Positions 55,076-62,335 of a DNA stretch of 64,000 nt are shown in pieces; positions within the stretch are counted from its first letter, which is position 1; each line of letters opens with the position of its first letter. Where the stretch lies: the NCBI RefSeq assembly GCF_027744825.2, contig NC_071336.1, forward strand, positions 14,535,501-14,599,500, written 5' to 3'. Source of the DNA: Synchiropus splendidus. Its lineage: Eukaryota; Chordata; Actinopteri; Syngnathiformes; Callionymidae. Made by a program: the position numbers and the translations under genes. The notes beneath the pieces were generated by a model. That model saw nothing but the letters and a program-made list of their open reading frames with translations, searched no databases and was not told the origin of the DNA.

Positions 55076-58000
55076 GACAGCTCCCACCACTCACATGGTA
55101 ATAACTTTCTTTGTAAAGTGGCAGAAATGAAAGATCATAAAGTCAGAGTTCGAAGGTTGAGGTTGTGCTTTTTGGGAGGTTTTGGGTTGACTGATGAACA
55201 CAAATCAATAATAGTGCTGGAAAGTAAAAAGTCTTTCATTCTCCCCAATTCCATAAAGAGCCAGAGAACACAACACAAATCCTGCATTAAGAAATGTGTA
55301 AATGTATGAAACAATTGATCCATAGGACAGGGCAAAGCAGGCTTTGACCTTTTTTTTTCCTCTCGCCACACCACCTTTTAACCCTTCGACCTCCATATTT
55401 TCTGCTCTCCCTGGCTTCCTCCCCCCCTCCTTCCCTTTGTCAAGTTTTATTAGTGAGACATTTGACACTGAGATGACATCTCACCCTCCCTCTCTGCCTT
55501 CGCGAGGTGAAGTTCAACGCAAGTTCACAGACACATTTCAGTTTCTTTGTCATCTGTGGTCAATGAGGCAACTGGCAAAATATGGAATCAGACAAACGTT
55601 TTGGAGGATTTGCCAAGACCTGCGATGTCGTCAGAGGCACTTACTCCTCACTGTTATTATATTATGTCATGGTAAAAGAATAGAGAGCAGTGGAGTCACT
55701 ACAACACTATCTGAATGGAAAACAGGCCGTGAAATGATACGAACTACAAAAGCCCAGTGTCTTGATAAAAACACACACAATTAAACAGAGAATTTTATTG
55801 GCTCGCAGTCCCAACCACCAGGCCACCAGAGCGAAGCACTACTCCCAAGTTAATTGTGATCTCATCCAGCAACCCTGAAATAATGTTGAATGAACTGTAA
55901 AAATAAATGTGCTCACTACACTTGGAAGTTTCTGCAGCGATTCGATTGTACCATGCGTTTTCAGGCTTTTAAACAACTTGAATTGTCTTTTCTTTTCCTG
56001 CTCACCCTTCGTTCGAACAGGGTCATGAAGTACGTTTCTCAAAGTTGCTATTTCCCTGGCCACCTCAACCTTAACAACCGCGGTCGGCTTGATGGAGCCA
56101 ACAGAAACACATGATCTCCAGAGAGTGGAGATGAGTTACTGAGGCCGCCAAATCCGAAAAAACCCACATCACCTTTTGTCTATAATGATTATGAACTGAA
56201 GCGGTGAGAAAGGGAAAGCCGGAGTGCAACCCTGAGTTTGAGCTGTTTCTTCTTGTGTCTAGCAGACTAAAATCACGAGGGGGCGGATGAGCTTGTGCTT
56301 GCAGATTTGGTCCCCCCATACTCCTGGTGCACATCCTAGGATATGACTATTGCACCAGTGTATGTGAACAAATGAAACCTTTTTGAATAAATGTTATAGC
56401 AGAATGCAATTGTCCAATCATTTCAAGCTTCTTAGCACTCGTGAGCTGCTGACATAAGCCCTCTATTGTAACTTCAAGGATCCTCCAGGAGGTGAAGAGG
56501 CGTTCCAAAACCTCATCGCTCTTCATGCGTCTGATTATCAGTCACTCTGCGGGTCCTCTCTATAGACCTCAGCAGTGTCATCGCCCTGCGCTCGTCTCTC
56601 TCTTTTTAAACAGGGGCCCCCAGCCTCGCCGTCGTTCCAGATGTACCTCCCTCACTGTGCTGAGATGTTGACAATGAGTCCAATAACGTTCCTCTTACAT
56701 GATTTTTTTTTTCTTTAGGATTGGACCTGCCCTTCATGATGATGCCCCACCCCCTTCTGCCCATGGGTTTGCCACCAGCGTCTGTTGCCATGGCAATGTC
56801 ACAGATGAACCACCTCAGCACCATTGCAAACATGGCCGCCGCTGCTCAGCAGATACACACTCATGTTCATCGCGCACCTGTCATCAAGGTAACTGTATCC
56901 GTATGCTTAGCAACTAGCTGTGTGTTTTCATGATAAATTGTGCGTTGTGGATGCACATATACAAATGTAAATTTACCCTTTTATTTTTTTAAATTATTGC
57001 TCAAATGAAGTCTTTTTCTTCAGGAAAGAGTGTGCGATAGTCCTTCGCTCTCTCCATCTGGTGATGAGAACAACACTCCCCTGCAGTCGCAGCCCAGCAG
57101 CTCGGCCTCCAGCTCGCCAGAGAGGCTCGGTAGGAACACACACACACACACACACACACGTGCAAACTCAAAGTTTAAGGAGGAACCTCGGCAGACGCAT
57201 CACATACCTTCCTTTTGATTGTCGGGAAAACTGATGATGCACAAAACATTGTCTTCCTTCTCAGGCCTGGTTTCGAATGATGCAGATGTACCACTGACCA
57301 ACCCAGCAGCACCCATCAAGAAAATCACAAAGGACAAAGGTTAGACCACACACACACACGCTCACACATGCGCATGTTTACGGTCCAACAATGGGCGCCA
57401 CACTTGTATAAGTGAGGATATTCCATTATGCGACTTTAATCTAAACCCTCGCCCATTTTCTCCTGACAACTGACAAATGGTCCTCACTTAGACGGGTTTC
57501 CTCTTCTACTGTATCCGCACACACGCAGAGAAGAATCTACACACACGCAAATAGAGAAACTGAAGTGTCAGGATGTTCTACCGCTCCTATTGATCACCTG
57601 TCTCTGTGCCATCAATCAGATGAATGAGAGAGGCAAAGGATAGATGGTCGGGAGTAGAGGGGGAGGAATGGAGGCTAAGTGAAGGAGGCATGGCTAAAAG
57701 GGGTCAAGAGGTCACTCACTAAAAGCTGGGGGCCTCTCCTCCCTGGCGTATGTCTCTGTATGTCCCATTCCTATAACTAACACATTGTTGTTTTTTATCC
57801 AATTTGTCTCGCTCCTTTCACTTTCTCATTTATTTAAGTCCTACCGCAAATGTCATCCAATGTACTCAATAAGGCAGATTAAAAAAGACATCCGCGACTT
57901 TGTGATAGTCTGTTTGATGTCAACAAACAGGAGAGCGATTGTCCTGTTGTCATTAAAGCTCCATAAACGTGCAACATGTAGGACTCAAATCAAAGAGGGG

Positions 58001-61000
58001 GAAAAGCTCATTGAAGTCTTGGCAGACTGTCTCCAGGCTGCGCCGCATGTTGAGCTGATACCTTGTTAAAATTTAATGAAAAGTGTTTTTTTTTTTTTTT
58101 TTACGTGAATAAAATTTTCCCTTAAAAACTGCTGACCTGTTTATTTTTATAATTGACTCGTAAAATTGAGTCATGGTTGCCTCAAAACATGCCTTAAAGA
58201 TCCCGTTTTCTTCAGCGAAATATTCCCGCTTTATTTAGCCCTGACCTCCTGTGCGATGCAAAGATGTAGAGTTAAGAAGCAAAATGAGGTGGGAAGGGAA
58301 GAGAGCTGGAAGTTGAGGGAAGCACGAAAGTGAAAAATGTGTTGGAAACAGAAGTGGAGGGTTGTTGGATGCAAGTGGCAGATAGGGGATGCTTGTGCGT
58401 GTGTGTGTGTGTGTGTTTCGGTGTACTAGAGTGCATCTTAATCAGCGTTAATTTCACAGAAGAGTTAACCCAGTTGTCAGTGTGTTAGGCATTAAGGGCT
58501 GAGCAGACACTGTGACGCACTCACAATGAATACACACACACACACACACACGCACACATATACTCACAGACGCATACATACAAATCAAGGATGTCTTTAA
58601 TCCTTGCCAATTAGTACCACACTTGATTGTGTGAATACTAACGACCGTGTGTGTGCGTGTGTGAGAGAGTGTGTGTTGGCTGTAATTGATTTCTCCGACA
58701 CTGCTTCGTTGACTTTTATACCTTGGTAAACATCAACATTTCATAAACTTCACTCATGACAGTTAATCACTGATCGAAATCGCCCCCATAAACATAACCC
58801 GTATTAAAAGTGTGTGTGATGTGAGGTTCCATTTTACTTTTAGTGGCGTGGTGATAAAAATAGAAGTCAACCGATAGTGATCCTGGCCAGGGAGTGACGC
58901 GGCCAGCTCGGCTCATGAGGACACGACACTGTAGGAGTAGGACTGACAACAACAATGTGGCTTTTCTTCTGTGGACCTGTAGAGGAGCCGACCCTGGGAC
59001 AGGCCCTTCCTCCTGGCTTCCCGGCTCCTTTTCTGTTCGCTGACGGACTGTCATCGGTGGAGACCTTGCTCACAAACATACAGGTACTGTATTTGTTAGG
59101 CATCAAGTTGTAAATTGAAAAACTGTCATTTGCAATTGCATCACTTTTCACTGTTTATAAATGATATATAGTGTTGAGTGCATTGATGCTACAGTCACCA
59201 TAGAATTTAAATGAGCAAATATAAAGAATATATATATACGCTTTACATTAGTTTACACGTTGTTCAGCCCATGACATAAGAGTTTAAGTTGTATTATCTC
59301 CAAAAAAACACAAATGTCAAGACTTTCGCGGAGCAACTTTAATGTGCGTGTCGAATCGAATCGGATGATCGCAGAAGGGTTAACTGAAGCAGTGAAGAAC
59401 TCATTTCGTAAACAGCAGCAATAGCTTTCTTGTGGTATGACTGTGGTAAAATGTTCTTTCATAAAGGTCAAGTTATTGGCACGCATCTGGCCAAAAAAAA
59501 GAAACATCTCAACTGGATTAAGAGCATATTGGTGAACCATCAAATTATCTTGACTGAAAGTGATTGGCTTTCTCTTATGGATGATGAAATTGAATCCTAA
59601 AAAAAAACACAGTACTGTTGAGTAGCGAAAAAAATAGTGTTTTCCCACAGTTAAAGGTGGAACTGATATAATAATGCTGTGTATCCAGAAGTGGCCCACT
59701 AACTCAAAAGGAGAGCCTTCACTTTTTACTGAGCAAGAGGTGAGGTTCTATATATATATATATATATATATATACGTGTTGACGTAATGTAGCCACAACA
59801 CTTCAATCCAGAAGGAAGTGAGCCAATTTTTTTTTTCGTGGAAGGACTGTTAAATCCGCTGGTTGTGTTGCTAAACCAGCCAGCAGGTTAGCTAGCGTCA
59901 CTCTATAGTTGCAGTTGCTGAAGAGGCTCAAAGGCTCAAAAACAGAAACAACAAACTCATGACTTCGGTAGTTGCAACTTGTACTAATTTACTTTTGTGT
60001 CACTATTAGATCTGGAGATTTCACGGAAACTTTTTTTTTTTTTTTTGCTTTTAATACTTGAACTATGAAAAAAAGAGTAAGATGGATTCCATAATATCTG
60101 GCTTCACCAAACATGAAATACATAAACCCAAAGTTGCCAGCAAAAATTGTACTTTTCTTTGTCTACTTTGACACTGTAAAACACATTAAAAATAAAGCCT
60201 GTTTTCAATTGTTTTTAATTGAAGTTGAAACTCTATTCAACTCTACACCTATTTCACAATATGTTTTAACGTCTGGAAATCTTATGTGTCTTTTATACAC
60301 GTAATTTTCTCTGTTTTCAGGGATTACTCAAGGTGGCGGTAGAGAACGCCCGAGTACAGGACAAGCAGATCCAAGCTGAGAAGCGGGAACTGAAGATGGA
60401 GCTCTACAGGGAACGAGAGATGAGGGAGAGCCTGGAACGACAGCTGACCTCTGAACTACAGAGCCGAGGTAAGCGTTTCTTCGCTCATTTTCATGAGTAG
60501 TTTGGAAGACGCCAGCCATGATTTCCACCTAAGTTACTCTGCTGGTGCAAGGTGGAACCATGGAAACCATGTAGAGTCTGTGATCCATGTAAAAGGAGCC
60601 TGAGGTTTGGCTGAGTGGTCTCCGGGGGCAGTCACAGATAGACAACAGCCAGAGGGGATGAAGTGAAAGCCAGAGCGTTTCTGAGGGTGAAGACGTGCTG
60701 TGATTGTTGTTCTTGCCAACGTCTTTGGTAAAAAAGATGCCACTGAATTGAAACACTCAGTAATATAGTCGTAACTTCCACATTCACCCATCTGTGAAAG
60801 ATAAACACAAAGTAGATTTGGAACTGTTATCCTTTGTATGGAGATTTGGTGTTCCTCCTAGAAAAGTCCATCCCACAGTTGGAGTTAACTTTTGCTTGAT
60901 CCACTTTGGCTCCCAGACATTTCAACAATATTACTGACTGGACGTGTAACATCTGGTAATTAAATTACTCAATGGCATCCAATTGATAGTAGTGATGAAT

Positions 61001-62301
61001 TTAAAAAATACTTTGGATGTCAATGGCTCTGCTCTATTTCCAAAGACTAGGATTCTGCTAAGTACATGTGTAGTGACAAAGGGTTGTTATGTTTTTCATT
61101 TGCCTTTTCCTTTTCAAGCCATGAGTTTTGCCAATGTTTCTGAAATGTATTCACGTTTTATCACATATAATAACAACCCAAGCAAATGTGTTTTAATATC
61201 CGTGTCTTGATATGCTTTGGATGAGTTCGATGGTGAGACACACATTAAGCATTCTATTTTCTTCGAAGCCTCCATCCAGAAGCGTCTGAAAAAGGAGAAA
61301 AAGGCCAAGAGGAAGCTGCAGGAGGCGCTGGAGTATGAGTCAAAGAGGCGGGAGAGAGTGGAAGATGCCCTGAAACACTCATCCTCATCCTCCCCGTCTC
61401 CTGAGCCGCTGCACGCAACCAACAACATCGACAATGGTGTGATGGGATTTCTATCCCCACTTTTTCCTCACTCTTGTTGCATGTGCTGCTTCTATTGATT
61501 TTTGAAGTGCTCAACATCAGTTTTATTTGTCTCTGTTTAATTTTAATGGAACATGTTTTTTTTCCCCATTGTGTACCTGTATAATACACAACCTGTTCCC
61601 TGCCGCATTTCCATATAAAACTGACAGGAAGGTAATAATTGGCCTTAAATCTTAATATGGAGCTTTACTGCAGGCCATTTACTGAAATGACCGGCGCTTG
61701 TGAAGAACATTTATCTCTGACAGGTTATGTTTTCGCTCTCCAGTCCGTCTGCACTTTTCATTACTGTTGTTCAGGACTTCCTGTGACTCTGGTAAACATG
61801 ACCACTGCCACCGCTGATGCTGAACGATCAACTCAAATTTAGGGCCGTTTCTGAAAAGCCCCTCATGGTAATGTGTATGTGTGGACTGGACTACCAACCC
61901 AGACATGGAGTGGGAGGTGAAACAGCTATCTGCAGCCAGCAAGTTGTTCCCGTTGTGCCTCATGTTTCTCGTTCAAGTCATTAATTCATCACCAATGAGC
62001 TAAAGTGGATATAACTGCTTCTTTCTCTCTTGCTTTCACGAAATCAGTGTTCTGATTTCAATATGTGCATTAAACAGCACCAACTGAAACAAAAGTAGAG
62101 CTGTCTGGCCACTGTGCCTCAATATGGTTGGGGTTGAGTTTAATAGATTTTCAAGTCCAGGAGTGGGAGAGCCAGGATTTCTAGGGGGCGCTATTTTACA
62201 TAGAGTAAACTTTTGGCCATGTGGATCACGTCTCACTCAAAATGGAATTTCATATAGTGTGTGCTCCATTATGGAGGCTGTTTATTCATTATTATTATTA
62301 T

Positions 62302-62335
<34 letters not shown>

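Noticed and set aside
59253..59699. 148-residue reverse open frame in intron 8
   Set aside because: A/T-rich, no recognisable motif, between TA microsatellites. It may be chance or an old element, but it is not supportable as a gene.
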